A stretch of 64,000 bases of DNA from Pseudomonas gregormendelii (GTDB lineage: Bacteria > Pseudomonadota > Gammaproteobacteria > Pseudomonadales > Pseudomonadaceae), in NCBI RefSeq assembly GCF_017114825.1, contig NZ_JADEVO010000006.1:1-64000 (forward strand). The letters run 5' to 3'. The translations under genes were made by a program, and so were the position numbers. The notes under the pieces were generated by a model. That model was not told the origin of the DNA. It did no database searches and worked only from the letters and a program-made list of their open reading frames with translations. Below are positions 55,129-62,945 of the stretch, piece by piece. The number at the start of each line of letters is the position of its first letter. Position 1 is the first letter of the stretch.

Positions 55129-55620
55129 ATGAAATCGATTTTACCCGCCGTGTGGTTGTCGTTCTGCCTGCTGATGTCTTTTCAGGCACAAGGCCTCATG
55201 GCGGCTCCTGCCCAGCAAACTCCTTCGGCAAGCACGCCTGCAAGTCAGTCTACCCCGGCAAAAAAGACCGGCACTGTCAAAAAGGCGTCCCCCGCTAAAC
55301 AGAACAGCAAGCCGGTGAAAAAACGCGCACCTATTACTTCCAAGTCCAAATCCGCCAGTGAAATAGCGAAAACCCCGCTACCTTCGGCCAAACTCGACCT
55401 GAGCCTGCCCAAGGAAATGGTTGAAGAGCTGGACCCGGTTGGCACGGTGCCGTTGCCCAAACACGATGCGATATTGCCGCAAATGTTTGGCGACAAGACG
55501 GGCAGCAGTCCTTTTCAGCTCAACGGGCGCCTGCTCAGCAACGAAATGCAGCTGCAGTTGCGCAATGAAGAGCGGCGCGACGTAGAAGGTGCCGCGCTGG
55601 AATTCGAATTCAAGCAATGA
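55129..55620 (+). CDS. hypothetical secreted Lys/Pro/Ser-rich protein
   Basis: The 163-residue protein has a signal peptide (hydrophobic 8-20, cleavage near AQGLMAA). A low-complexity basic segment follows, rich in Lys, Ser, Thr and Pro (about 35-85), then an ordered-looking acidic C-terminal half (LSLPKEMVEELDPVG; LLSNEMQLQLRNEERRDVEG). I do not recognise a family. The ATG is 89 bases after the MocR-type stop. Confidence 0.75.
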   Translation: MKSILPAVWLSFCLLMSFQAQGLMAAPAQQTPSASTPASQSTPAKKTGTVKKASPAKQNSKPVKKRAPITSKSKSASEIAKTPLPSAKLDLSLPKEMVEELDPVGTVPLPKHDAILPQMFGDKTGSSPFQLNGRLLSNEMQLQLRNEERRDVEGAALEFEFKQ

Positions 55621-55782
55621 TTGGCTCCCTCTTGTGACCCCAAGCCAGGACGCTTTGTCGGAGACTGATCGGTCACGCCAATTTGATCGAAAAACCTCGG
55701 CCGGTTTAATTTAAAACAACTGTTTTAGCGGTTACTCTGTGCACCGTCTTTACACATCGCCCGTCGCGAGGAGCTTGTCGTC

Positions 55783-56037
55783 ATGAAATGCCGTGAGGGT
55801 TGTGGCGCCTGTTGCATTGCCCCTTCCATCAGTTCACCGATCCCCGGAATGCCCCACGGCAAACCTGCGGGAGAACGTTGCGTGCAACTGTCTGTCGAAA
55901 ACCTGTGCAACATTTTCGGTAAACCGGAGCGCCCGGCTGTTTGTTCGTCATTCGCGGCCGACCCCGATGTTTGCGGCAACAGCAGCGAAGAAGCGATCAA
56001 ACTGATTGGCTGGTGGGAGCAAATGACGGCGGCGTGA
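55783..56037 (+). CDS. YkgJ family cysteine cluster protein
   Basis: The 84-residue protein has eight cysteines (C3, C7, C10, C11, C33, C42, C54, C64) in the arrangement of the YkgJ family (CREGCGACC; CVQL; ERPAVCSSF), likely binding zinc or an iron-sulfur cluster. Its role is unknown. GAGGAG lies 12-17 bases before the ATG. Confidence 0.88.
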   Translation: MKCREGCGACCIAPSISSPIPGMPHGKPAGERCVQLSVENLCNIFGKPERPAVCSSFAADPDVCGNSSEEAIKLIGWWEQMTAA

Positions 56038-56078
56038 TGTGTTCAACGGTCTGAACTTCAACAATAAGGAATAACACT

Positions 56079-56681
56079 ATGGGTTCGCTGCATCGTTTGG
56101 CTGTGCTGTGTGGTTTCAGCGTTTTGCTGGCGACTTCGGTCCAGGCCGAAGAGTGGAAAGTTGCCAAGAACGAGGACGGTATCAAGGTCTCCTTGAGTGA
56201 AGTGGCCGGTTCTGATTACAAGGCTTACCAGGGCATCACCCTGATGAAAACCTCCATGGCCAAACTGCGCGCCTTGCAGGAGGATGTGCCGGGTGCCTGT
56301 GCCTGGATTCACGAATGCAAGCTGCAGAAACTGCTCAAGCATGAAGGCGACCAGAGCTGGACCTACTCTCAATTCAATACCCCATGGCCGGTGACTCCAC
56401 GGGATTCGGTGCTGCACATCACCACCGTCGAAGGCGCCGATGGCAGCCTGACCCGCAAGCTCGAAGGCGTGCCCAAGTACATGCCCGAGGAAAAGGGTTT
56501 TGTGCGGGTGGTCAAGGTCGAGGGTTTCTGGAAGTTCGTGCCCAAGGGTGACCAGGTCGAAGTCACCTACCAGGTGCACACCGAACCGGGCGGCAGCGTG
56601 CCTTCGATGGTGGCCAACAAGTTTGTGGTGGATGCGCCGTTCAATACGTTGAAGGCGTTGAAGGAGCGGGCGGAGAAGTAA
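56079..56681 (+). CDS. START domain-containing protein
   Basis: The 200-residue protein has a signal peptide (CGFSVLLATSVQAEE, cleavage near residue 23) and a START-like lipid-binding domain (EDGIKVSLSEVAGSDYKAYQG; TPWPVTPRDSVLHI; WKFVPKGDQVEVTYQVHTEPGG is in the C-terminal part). Similar secreted START proteins in pseudomonads are uncharacterised; a periplasmic hydrophobic ligand is plausible. AAGGAATAA precedes the ATG. Confidence 0.85.
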   Translation: MGSLHRLAVLCGFSVLLATSVQAEEWKVAKNEDGIKVSLSEVAGSDYKAYQGITLMKTSMAKLRALQEDVPGACAWIHECKLQKLLKHEGDQSWTYSQFNTPWPVTPRDSVLHITTVEGADGSLTRKLEGVPKYMPEEKGFVRVVKVEGFWKFVPKGDQVEVTYQVHTEPGGSVPSMVANKFVVDAPFNTLKALKERAEK

Positions 56682-57005
56682 TTTCGCTTTTTTGACCGAT
56701 CCGTCCGGGAGCTGTGCAGGCGCTGCTTCGTTTCACTCGACAGCCCCTGCACCTGGCCCACCGAGGCCAACAGATCGAGCAACCCAAGCCTATATTTTGT
56801 ATCCGAATATTCACTGCACGAAATTTTCACAACCCGTCCAAGACAATCTCGCCCGCGCCAACCCAAACAGTAATCAATGGCAATGCTGCGGGTGATCGTG
56901 CAACATTTGCGCACCGCGCAAGCCCCGGGGTCAGGAATCGACCAACAGAGGGCTAAGCGCCGCTGTATTTATGCAACTTCAACTTCCAATGGGTCCTAAA
57001 ACGAC
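56682..57005. other. intergenic region before the LtaS-like gene
   Basis: The 324-base gap contains an interrupted inverted repeat at 56714-56725 and 56741-56752 (GTGCAGG and GCTG halves facing CAGC and CCTGCAC), which may terminate the START gene despite the absence of a T-tract. The AT-rich stretch near 56790-56830 may hold the promoter of the next gene. No coding sequence is seen. Confidence 0.6.
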
Positions 57006-59099
57006 ATGGCAAACCCGGACGCCCTGAAACAGCAGCGAGCTTCAAGTCGCCTGCTGCAACCAACCGTCAAATCGCACCTGGCCTACACTTTGTTGTGCGC
57101 CCTGGTCATGATGGTCATGTTCAGCCTGCTGCGCGTTGCGCTGCTGGCCTACAACAGCGAGATGATCCTTGATACACCGGCCTCGACCTTCGCCGAAGCG
57201 TTCGTCAACGGTCTGCGATTCGACCTGCGCCTGGTGGTCTACCTCAGCATCCCGCTGGTACTGGCACTGTTCAGCGTCCGCGCAATGGCGGCCCGTGGTT
57301 TCTTCCGCCTGTGGCTGACCGTGGCTTCGAGCATCGCGCTGTTCCTCGGCCTGATGGAAATGGACTTCTACCGCGAATTCCACCAACGTCTCAACGGCCT
57401 GGTTTTCCAGTATGTGAAGGAAGACCCGAAAACCGTCATGAGCATGCTCTGGTACGGTTTTCCCGTGGTTCGTTACCTGCTGGCATGGGTCGGCGGCACT
57501 GTCATCCTCGCGCTGGCGTTCAAGGGTGCAGACCGCGCCACCCGACCACGCGGCCCGTTCAGCGGCGGTACCATCAGTACTCGCCAGGTGGCTCCATGGT
57601 ATGCGCGCACTGCCGTGTTCGTGGTTTGCCTGCTGATCTGCGTCGTCGCGGCTCGCGGCACCTTGCGTCAAGGTCCGCCTCTGCGCTGGGGGGACGTCTA
57701 CACCACCGATTCCAATTTCGCCAATCAGTTGGGCCTCAATGGCACGCTGTCGCTGATCGCTGCTGCCAAGAGCCGCATGTCTGAAGATCGCGATAATATC
57801 TGGAAGGCTACCTTGCCGCAGCCTGAAGCCCAACAAATCGTGCGCGACATGCTGGTCATGCCTGACGACAAGCTGGTCGATCCGGACACGGCAGCCGTGC
57901 GCCGTGACTACACGCCACCGGCCGACAAGACCCTGCCGATCAAGAACGTCGTCGTGATCCTGATGGAAAGCATGGCCGGTCACTCGGTAGGCGCGTTGGG
58001 TGCCTCGGGTAACATCACGCCGTACCTCGACAAACTGTCGAAAGAGGGCCTGCTGTTCGATCGCTTCTTCTCCAACGGCACACACACCCACCAGGGCATG
58101 TTCGCCACCATGGCCTGCTTCCCGAACCTGCCGGGCTTCGAATACCTGATGCAGACCCCGGAAGGCAGCCACAAGCTGTCCGGTTTACCGCAACTGCTCA
58201 GTGTCCGTGATTACAACGATGTATACGTCTACAACGGCGACTTCGCCTGGGATAACCAGTCGGGCTTCTTCAGCAGCCAGGGCATGACCAACTTCATTGG
58301 TCGCAATGATTACGTGAACCCGGTGTTCTCCGATCCGACCTGGGGCGTGTCCGACCAGGATATGTTTGATCGCGGCCTGGTCGAGCTCAAAGCGCGGGAA
58401 AACGGCAAGCCGTTTTATGCGCTGCTGCAAACCTTGTCGAATCACACCCCATACGCCTTGCCGTCGCCATTGCCGGTCGAGCGCGTGACGGATCGCGGCA
58501 GCCTCAACGAACATTTGACGGCCATGCGCTACGCCGATTGGGCCTTGGGCCAGTTCTTCGAGAAGGCCCGCAAGGAGCCTTACTTCAAGGAGACCCTGTT
58601 CGTCATCGTGGGTGACCACGGTTTCGGCAACGAGCGCCAGATCACCGAAATGGACCTGGGTCGCTTCAACGTGCCGATGCTGCTGATCGCACCGGGCATC
58701 CAGGAGAAATTCGGCGAGCGTGACCACACCGTTGGCACCCAGATCGATATCGTGCCGACTATCATGGGCCGCATCGGTGGCGAAGTGCGCCATCAATGCT
58801 GGGGTCGTGACCTGCTGAACCTGCCGGAAGGCGACACCGGTTTTGGCGTGATCAAGCCTTCGGGCAGCGAACAGACCACCGCGATCATCACCGCGGATCA
58901 GATCCTGGTACTGCCCAAGGAAAAAGAAATGGCGCCGAAGGTATACCAGTATCAGTTGGGCGCTACACCCAAGGCCGAGGTCATCCCTGATGCACCGCGT
59001 ACCGCCGAGCTCAAGCAGAAACTTGAAGCTTTCCTGCAAACGGCGACCAAGAGTCTGATCGATAACACTGCCGGTGTGGTTGACGGCAAGCCGGACTGA
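57006..59099 (+). CDS. LtaS-like sulfatase/phosphoglycerol transferase family membrane protein
   Basis: The 697-residue protein has about five N-terminal membrane helices (up to about residue 215) and a large periplasmic sulfatase-fold domain. Metal and nucleophile motifs are NVVVILMESMAGHS (about 313), NGTHTHQGMFATM, in which the catalytic threonine would lie, and VIVGDHGFG. In Gram-negative bacteria such enzymes transfer phosphoglycerol or phosphoethanolamine to periplasmic glucans or lipids; the acceptor here is unknown. A strong terminator follows the stop. Confidence 0.88.
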   Translation: MANPDALKQQRASSRLLQPTVKSHLAYTLLCALVMMVMFSLLRVALLAYNSEMILDTPASTFAEAFVNGLRFDLRLVVYLSIPLVLALFSVRAMAARGFFRLWLTVASSIALFLGLMEMDFYREFHQRLNGLVFQYVKEDPKTVMSMLWYGFPVVRYLLAWVGGTVILALAFKGADRATRPRGPFSGGTISTRQVAPWYARTAVFVVCLLICVVAARGTLRQGPPLRWGDVYTTDSNFANQLGLNGTLSLIAAAKSRMSEDRDNIWKATLPQPEAQQIVRDMLVMPDDKLVDPDTAAVRRDYTPPADKTLPIKNVVVILMESMAGHSVGALGASGNITPYLDKLSKEGLLFDRFFSNGTHTHQGMFATMACFPNLPGFEYLMQTPEGSHKLSGLPQLLSVRDYNDVYVYNGDFAWDNQSGFFSSQGMTNFIGRNDYVNPVFSDPTWGVSDQDMFDRGLVELKARENGKPFYALLQTLSNHTPYALPSPLPVERVTDRGSLNEHLTAMRYADWALGQFFEKARKEPYFKETLFVIVGDHGFGNERQITEMDLGRFNVPMLLIAPGIQEKFGERDHTVGTQIDIVPTIMGRIGGEVRHQCWGRDLLNLPEGDTGFGVIKPSGSEQTTAIITADQILVLPKEKEMAPKVYQYQLGATPKAEVIPDAPRTAELKQKLEAFLQTATKSLIDNTAGVVDGKPD

Positions 59100-59118
59100 A
59101 TGTCCAGGCAATAAAAAA

Positions 59119-59146
59119 GAGGCCCTTTTCAGGGCCTCTTTTTTTT
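59119..59146 (+). terminator. intrinsic terminator after the LtaS-like gene
   Basis: GAGGCCCT pairs with AGGGCCTC around a four-base loop and is followed by eight T; an A-tract precedes it, so it may also end the minus-strand DUF3309 gene. Confidence 0.9.
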
Positions 59147-59158
59147 CCTGTTAACGCT

Positions 59159-59311
59159 TTATATCTTGCCAAGCAAGAGCAGGATCAACAGCACCACCAG
59201 GACTACACCGATGATACCCGACGGGCCATAACCCCAACTTCTGGAGTGGGGGAAGACCGGCAAACCGCCTACCAGAAGAAGGATCAGAATAACGATTAGA
59301 ATTGTGCCCAT
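59159..59311 (-). CDS. DUF3309 family small membrane protein
   Basis: A 50-residue protein reads on the minus strand from ATG at 59311 to TAA at 59159. It has two hydrophobic helices (MGTILIVILILLLVGGLP and IIGVVLVVLLILLLLGKI) joined by a polar loop FPHSRSWGYGPSG, the DUF3309 pattern. AAGGAA lies 10-15 bases upstream. Members are tiny inner-membrane proteins of unknown function, often stress-induced. A possible envelope-stress (AlgU-like) promoter, GAATTT and TCGGA 17 bases apart on the minus strand near 59395-59422, is speculative. Confidence 0.85.
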   Translation of the reverse strand: MGTILIVILILLLVGGLPVFPHSRSWGYGPSGIIGVVLVVLLILLLLGKI

Positions 59312-59595
59312 GTCTGTTTCCTTGTTGAAAGTGTTCCGGAATGACCTAGCTATAACTGTCAGCAGGAATGAATTAAATCCTGGCTGCTTAAATGATCCGA
59401 CTGCGCTGATCGCGAGAAAATTCCAAGTTTTTTTAATGTTTTTCGAAGAAAGCCTTATTTCCTTTTTATTGGCTTAGTTCATCCGTCCGCGCCCGGGGTT
59501 TGAGCAGCCTATTCAGCAATCTGATGCAGCGTGGCTCCCGCTATCTCCTTCGCTACACTCGGCACATCTTCCCCGGAACAACAAGGCTGTCTGCT

Positions 59596-60411
59596 ATGCA
59601 AAATCGCATGATGATCACTGGCGCAGGCTCGGGCCTGGGTCGCGAAATCGCGCTCCGCTGGGCGCGCGAGGGCTGGCAACTGGCCTTGTCCGATGTCAGC
59701 GATCCCGGCCTGCAGGAAACCCTCAAGCTGGTGCGCGAGGCGGGTGGCGACGGGTTTATCCAGCGCTGTGACGTGCGCGACTACAGTCAACTGACGGCAT
59801 TTGCCCAGGCCTGCGAGGAGAAGCTGGGCGGCATCGACATCATCGTCAACAACGCCGGAGTGGCCTCCGGCGGGTTCTTCAGCGAGCTGTCCCTGGAAGA
59901 CTGGGATTGGCAGATTGCGATCAACCTGATGGGCGTGGTCAAGGGCTGCAAGGCGTTCCTGCCGCTGCTGGAAAAGAGCAAGGGCAAGATCATCAACATC
60001 GCGTCCATGGCCGCGTTGATGCAAGGCCCTGCCATGAGCAACTACAACGTGGCCAAGGCCGGCGTGGTCGCATTGTCTGAAAGCCTGCTGATCGAACTGG
60101 CGCAGCAGGAAGTCGGGGTGCATGTGGTATGCCCATCGTTCTTCCAGACCAACCTGCTGGACTCTTTCCGAGGCCCGACGCCTGCGATGAAAGCGCAGGT
60201 CGGCAAATTGCTTGAAAGTTCGCCGATCACCGCTGCCGACATTGCCGACTACATCTATCAGCAGATCGGTGCCGGTGAATTCATGATCTTGCCGCACGAG
60301 CAGGGCCGTATGGCCTGGGCGATCAAGCAGAAGAACCCGCAACTGCTGTACAACGAAATGACGGTCATGGCCGATAAAATGCGCGCAAAGGCCAAACAGA
60401 CCGCAGGCTGA
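59596..60411 (+). CDS. SDR family oxidoreductase
   Basis: The 271-residue short-chain dehydrogenase has the nucleotide motif TGAGSGLG at about 8-15, NNAG near 86, and the catalytic Tyr and Lys in the SNYNVAKAG segment. The substrate is unknown. ATG 59596, with AAGG upstream, is preferred; the open frame extends 32 codons further but those residues do not look like an SDR. It stands alone between the DUF3309 gene and ynfA. Confidence 0.87.
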   Translation: MQNRMMITGAGSGLGREIALRWAREGWQLALSDVSDPGLQETLKLVREAGGDGFIQRCDVRDYSQLTAFAQACEEKLGGIDIIVNNAGVASGGFFSELSLEDWDWQIAINLMGVVKGCKAFLPLLEKSKGKIINIASMAALMQGPAMSNYNVAKAGVVALSESLLIELAQQEVGVHVVCPSFFQTNLLDSFRGPTPAMKAQVGKLLESSPITAADIADYIYQQIGAGEFMILPHEQGRMAWAIKQKNPQLLYNEMTVMADKMRAKAKQTAG

Positions 60412-60475
60412 GCTTGCCCGATGGTCCCGCCGTCGCTAGGGTGGCCGCCATCGGCCATTTTAGCGAGACCCTTGC

Positions 60476-60808
60476 ATGCTCAATTACCTGTGGTTCTTTC
60501 TTGCCGCCTTGTTTGAAATCGCCGGGTGTTTTGCATTCTGGATGTGGTTGCGCCAGGGCAAGAGCGCCCTGTGGATTGTGCCGGCACTGTTCAGCCTGAC
60601 GCTGTTCGCACTCCTGCTGACGCGCGTGGAAGCGACCTATGCAGGTCGCGCCTATGCCGCCTATGGAGGCATCTACATCGTGGCGTCAATTGGCTGGTTG
60701 GCGGTGGTGGAGCGGATTCGTCCCTTGAGCTCGGACTGGATCGGTGTGGCCCTGTGCGTGATTGGCGCGACGGTGATTCTCTTCGGCCCACGACTGTCGG
60801 CTTCCTGA
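60476..60808 (+). CDS. YnfA family membrane protein (UPF0060)
   Basis: The 110-residue protein has four membrane helices and the family pattern [16 protein letters not shown], then [18 protein letters not shown]. YnfA resembles small multidrug resistance transporters and some members export drugs, but a role in this strain cannot be read from sequence. It starts 65 bases after the SDR gene. Confidence 0.9.
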   Translation: MLNYLWFFLAALFEIAGCFAFWMWLRQGKSALWIVPALFSLTLFALLLTRVEATYAGRAYAAYGGIYIVASIGWLAVVERIRPLSSDWIGVALCVIGATVILFGPRLSAS

Positions 60809-60869
60809 AGGAAAGATCCGATATTCTGCGGTTTTGTCGGATAAATCCTACGGGGTGCTTCCCTCAGGT

Positions 60870-60897
60870 TTGTAGGGAAAAACTGATTTGCCTACAA
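60870..60897 (+). repeat. inverted repeat upstream of the csrA-like gene
   Basis: TTGTAGG (60870-60876) and CCTACAA (60891-60897) are exact inverted copies around 14 bases, ending 64 bases before the ATG. It may be a regulator site or a leader hairpin. Confidence 0.55.
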
Positions 60898-60961
60898 CAT
60901 ATTGAATGAGCGTTTTCTGCCGGGCATCTTCAAGGTCCTGTCACCCAGTAGGACCTATCCC

Positions 60962-61147
60962 ATGCTAGTTCTCAGCCGTGTAGCCCAAGAGTTGATCTCC
61001 ATTGGCGACACCATTTCCGTGCGAATCCTGGCCGTCAGTGGCGACAGTGTGCGCATCGGAGTTGAAGCGCCGCGCAGTTTTACCGTCCATCGCAGCGAGA
61101 TCTACGAGCGCATCCAGGACGAAAAAAAGACCGGGAAACACAAGTAA
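60962..61147 (+). CDS. CsrA/RsmA family RNA-binding regulator paralogue
   Basis: The 61-residue protein has the CsrA fold: MLVLSRVAQELISIGDTISVRIL and VRIGVEAPRSFTVHRSEIYERIQ. The RNA-contacting L4 and the C-terminal R44 (VHR) are conserved. The usual TRKVGE stretch is replaced by SRVAQE, so it is a diverged paralogue rather than the main RsmA. It would bind GGA motifs in target mRNAs and Rsm small RNAs. ATG 60962 is chosen because the family starts MLxL; the in-frame upstream sequence is not CsrA-like. Confidence 0.88.
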   Translation: MLVLSRVAQELISIGDTISVRILAVSGDSVRIGVEAPRSFTVHRSEIYERIQDEKKTGKHK

Positions 61148-61155
61148 CAGACGTT

Positions 61156-61383
61156 TCAGTCGAACAGATGCTTGGGCACATCGTGCTTGAGCATCAGTTG
61201 ACATTGCTCGCTCTCCGGATCGAAAACGATCAGTGCCTGTCCCTTGCTCAGGGCCTGGCGAACCCGCAAGACCCGGGTTTCCAGCGGGGTGTCGTCGCCG
61301 TTGTCCGTGCCGTCGCGGGTCACGAAATCTTCGATCAAGCGGGTCAAGGTATCGACTTCAAGTTGGTCGTGGGGAATCAGCAT
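61156..61383 (-). CDS. YheU family protein (UPF0270)
   Basis: The 75-residue protein starts MLIPHDQLEVDTLTRLIEDF and matches the YheU/UPF0270 family, a small conserved protein of unknown function. ATG 61383 with GAGG about 5 bases upstream is chosen over the GTG two codons earlier. It is convergent with the csrA-like gene, with eight bases between their stops. Confidence 0.9.
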   Translation of the reverse strand: MLIPHDQLEVDTLTRLIEDFVTRDGTDNGDDTPLETRVLRVRQALSKGQALIVFDPESEQCQLMLKHDVPKHLFD

Positions 61384-61468
61384 AGCCACCTCGGTTGAAC
61401 AATCGCGCGATGCTACGGCGATTGGCAGATGGCGGCTACCCTCGGTTTAGCGCAGGTTGCTCCATCGT

Positions 61469-61548
61469 CATCGCGAGCAGGCTTGCCCTCACACCAAAAC
61501 CGTTTCCCGCACGGGGAAAATTCTGTGGGAGCGAGCCTGCTCTCGATC
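61469..61548. repeat. inverted REP pair
   Basis: CATCGCGAGCAGGCTTGCC at 61469-61487 and the inverted GGAGCGAGCCTGCTCTCGAT at about 61529-61546 flank a 30-base spacer between yheU and the M42 peptidase gene. Confidence 0.72.
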
Positions 61549-61575
61549 GGTCGTGCCGGCGCCGCAGATATCGGC

Positions 61576-62766
61576 TTAGCTATCGTTGCGCTGTCCCACC
61601 AGGCTATCCACCGATGGCACCCGGGTATCACTTTCCATCTGCGTGTCATGCTCGATCTGGTGACTGAACCGGTCCAGCGAACCCTTCGCTGGCTGTGCAT
61701 CGCTGGCAAATACCGGCGGGCTGAGGATGTAGGCGCCGAGCAGGCGACTCAACGCGGCCAGGCTGTCTATGTGGGTACGCTCGTAGCCGTGAGTTGCATC
61801 GCAGCCGAAAGCGAGCAGGGCGGTGCGGATGTCATGCCCGGCGGTAACCGCCGAATGCGCATCGCTGAAGTAATAACGGAACAGATCGCGACGCACCGGT
61901 AATTCATTATCGCTGGCCAGGCGCAGCAAGTGCCGGGACAGGTGATAGTCATACGGCCCACCGGAATCCTGCATTGCCACACTCACGGCATGTTCGCTGG
62001 AATGCTGGCCCGGAGCTACGGGGGCTATATCAATGCCGACGAACTCACTGACGTCCCACGGCAACGCCGCTGCCGCGCCACTGCCGGTTTCCTCGGTGAT
62101 GGTGAACAGGGGATGACAATCGATCATCAGCTCTTCGCCACTGTCGATAATCGCCTTCATGGCCGCCAGCAGCGCAGCCACGCCGGCCTTGTCATCCAGG
62201 TGACGGGCACTGATATGGCCGCTTTCGGTGAATTCGGGCAATGGATCGAAGGCCACGAAATCACCGACGCTGATCCCTAGCGAGTCACAGTCTGCACGAG
62301 TGGCGCAGTAGGCATCCAGACGCAACTCCACGTGATCCCAGCTGATCGGCATCTCGTCCACGGCCGTGTTGAAGGCGTGCCCGGAAGCCATCAGGGGCAA
62401 TACACTGCCGCGAATCACGCCATTATCGGTGAACAGGCTGACCCGACTGCCCTCGGCAAAACGGCTGGACCAGCAGCCAACTGGTGCCAGGGTCAGTCGA
62501 CCGTTGTCCTTGACCGCGCGAACTGCCGCGCCAATGGTGTCCAGATGCGCCGAGACGGCGCGATCCGGGCTGTTTTTCTTGCCCTTGAGGGTCGCACGGA
62601 TGGTCCCGCGCCGGGTCATTTCGAAGGGAATGCCCAGCTCTTCAAGACGCTCGGCGACGTAGCGCACGATGGTGTCGGTGAATCCTGTGGGGCTTGGAAT
62701 GGCCAGCATCTCCAACAGGACTTTTTGCAGGTAGTTGAGATCCGGTTCCGGGATTCTACTGGTCAT
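61576..62766 (-). CDS. M42 family peptidase of the NAGGN osmoprotectant system
   Basis: The 396-residue protein is an M42 aminopeptidase-like metalloenzyme with metal-ligand motifs SAHLDTIG, HLDDKAG, TITEETGSG and a C-terminal CDATHGYERTH. A subfamily of this type is encoded with the N-acetylglutaminylglutamine synthetase gene, as here, and belongs to the three-gene NAGGN compatible-solute system. Its role, perhaps turnover or trimming of the dipeptide, is not established. It reads downstream of ngg on the minus strand. Confidence 0.88.
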   Translation of the reverse strand: MTSRIPEPDLNYLQKVLLEMLAIPSPTGFTDTIVRYVAERLEELGIPFEMTRRGTIRATLKGKKNSPDRAVSAHLDTIGAAVRAVKDNGRLTLAPVGCWSSRFAEGSRVSLFTDNGVIRGSVLPLMASGHAFNTAVDEMPISWDHVELRLDAYCATRADCDSLGISVGDFVAFDPLPEFTESGHISARHLDDKAGVAALLAAMKAIIDSGEELMIDCHPLFTITEETGSGAAAALPWDVSEFVGIDIAPVAPGQHSSEHAVSVAMQDSGGPYDYHLSRHLLRLASDNELPVRRDLFRYYFSDAHSAVTAGHDIRTALLAFGCDATHGYERTHIDSLAALSRLLGAYILSPPVFASDAQPAKGSLDRFSHQIEHDTQMESDTRVPSVDSLVGQRNDS

Positions 62767-62835
62767 GGAAACTCCTGATGAGTTGAGTGCATCGATGGTT
62801 TCGATGAGGTTAAGAATGGGAGGTGGTCAGGCCGT

Positions 62836-62923
62836 CATCGCGGGCAGGCTTTGCTCTCACAGCAGCCCGGCTCCCAGAGCCGGGCCTCACACACTCCCTG
62901 TGGGAACAGGCTGCCCGCGATGG
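62836..62923. repeat. inverted REP pair with a nested hairpin, between ngg and the M42 gene
   Basis: CATCGCGGGCAGGCTTTGCTC at 62836-62856 is inverted at about 62902-62923. Between them GCCCGGCTC and GAGCCGGGC (about 62866-62886) form a perfect 9-bp hairpin with a three-base loop. It lies in the 179-base gap inside the operon. Confidence 0.75.
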
Positions 62924-62945
62924 CGTCAGTCCAGGCAGCATCTAT

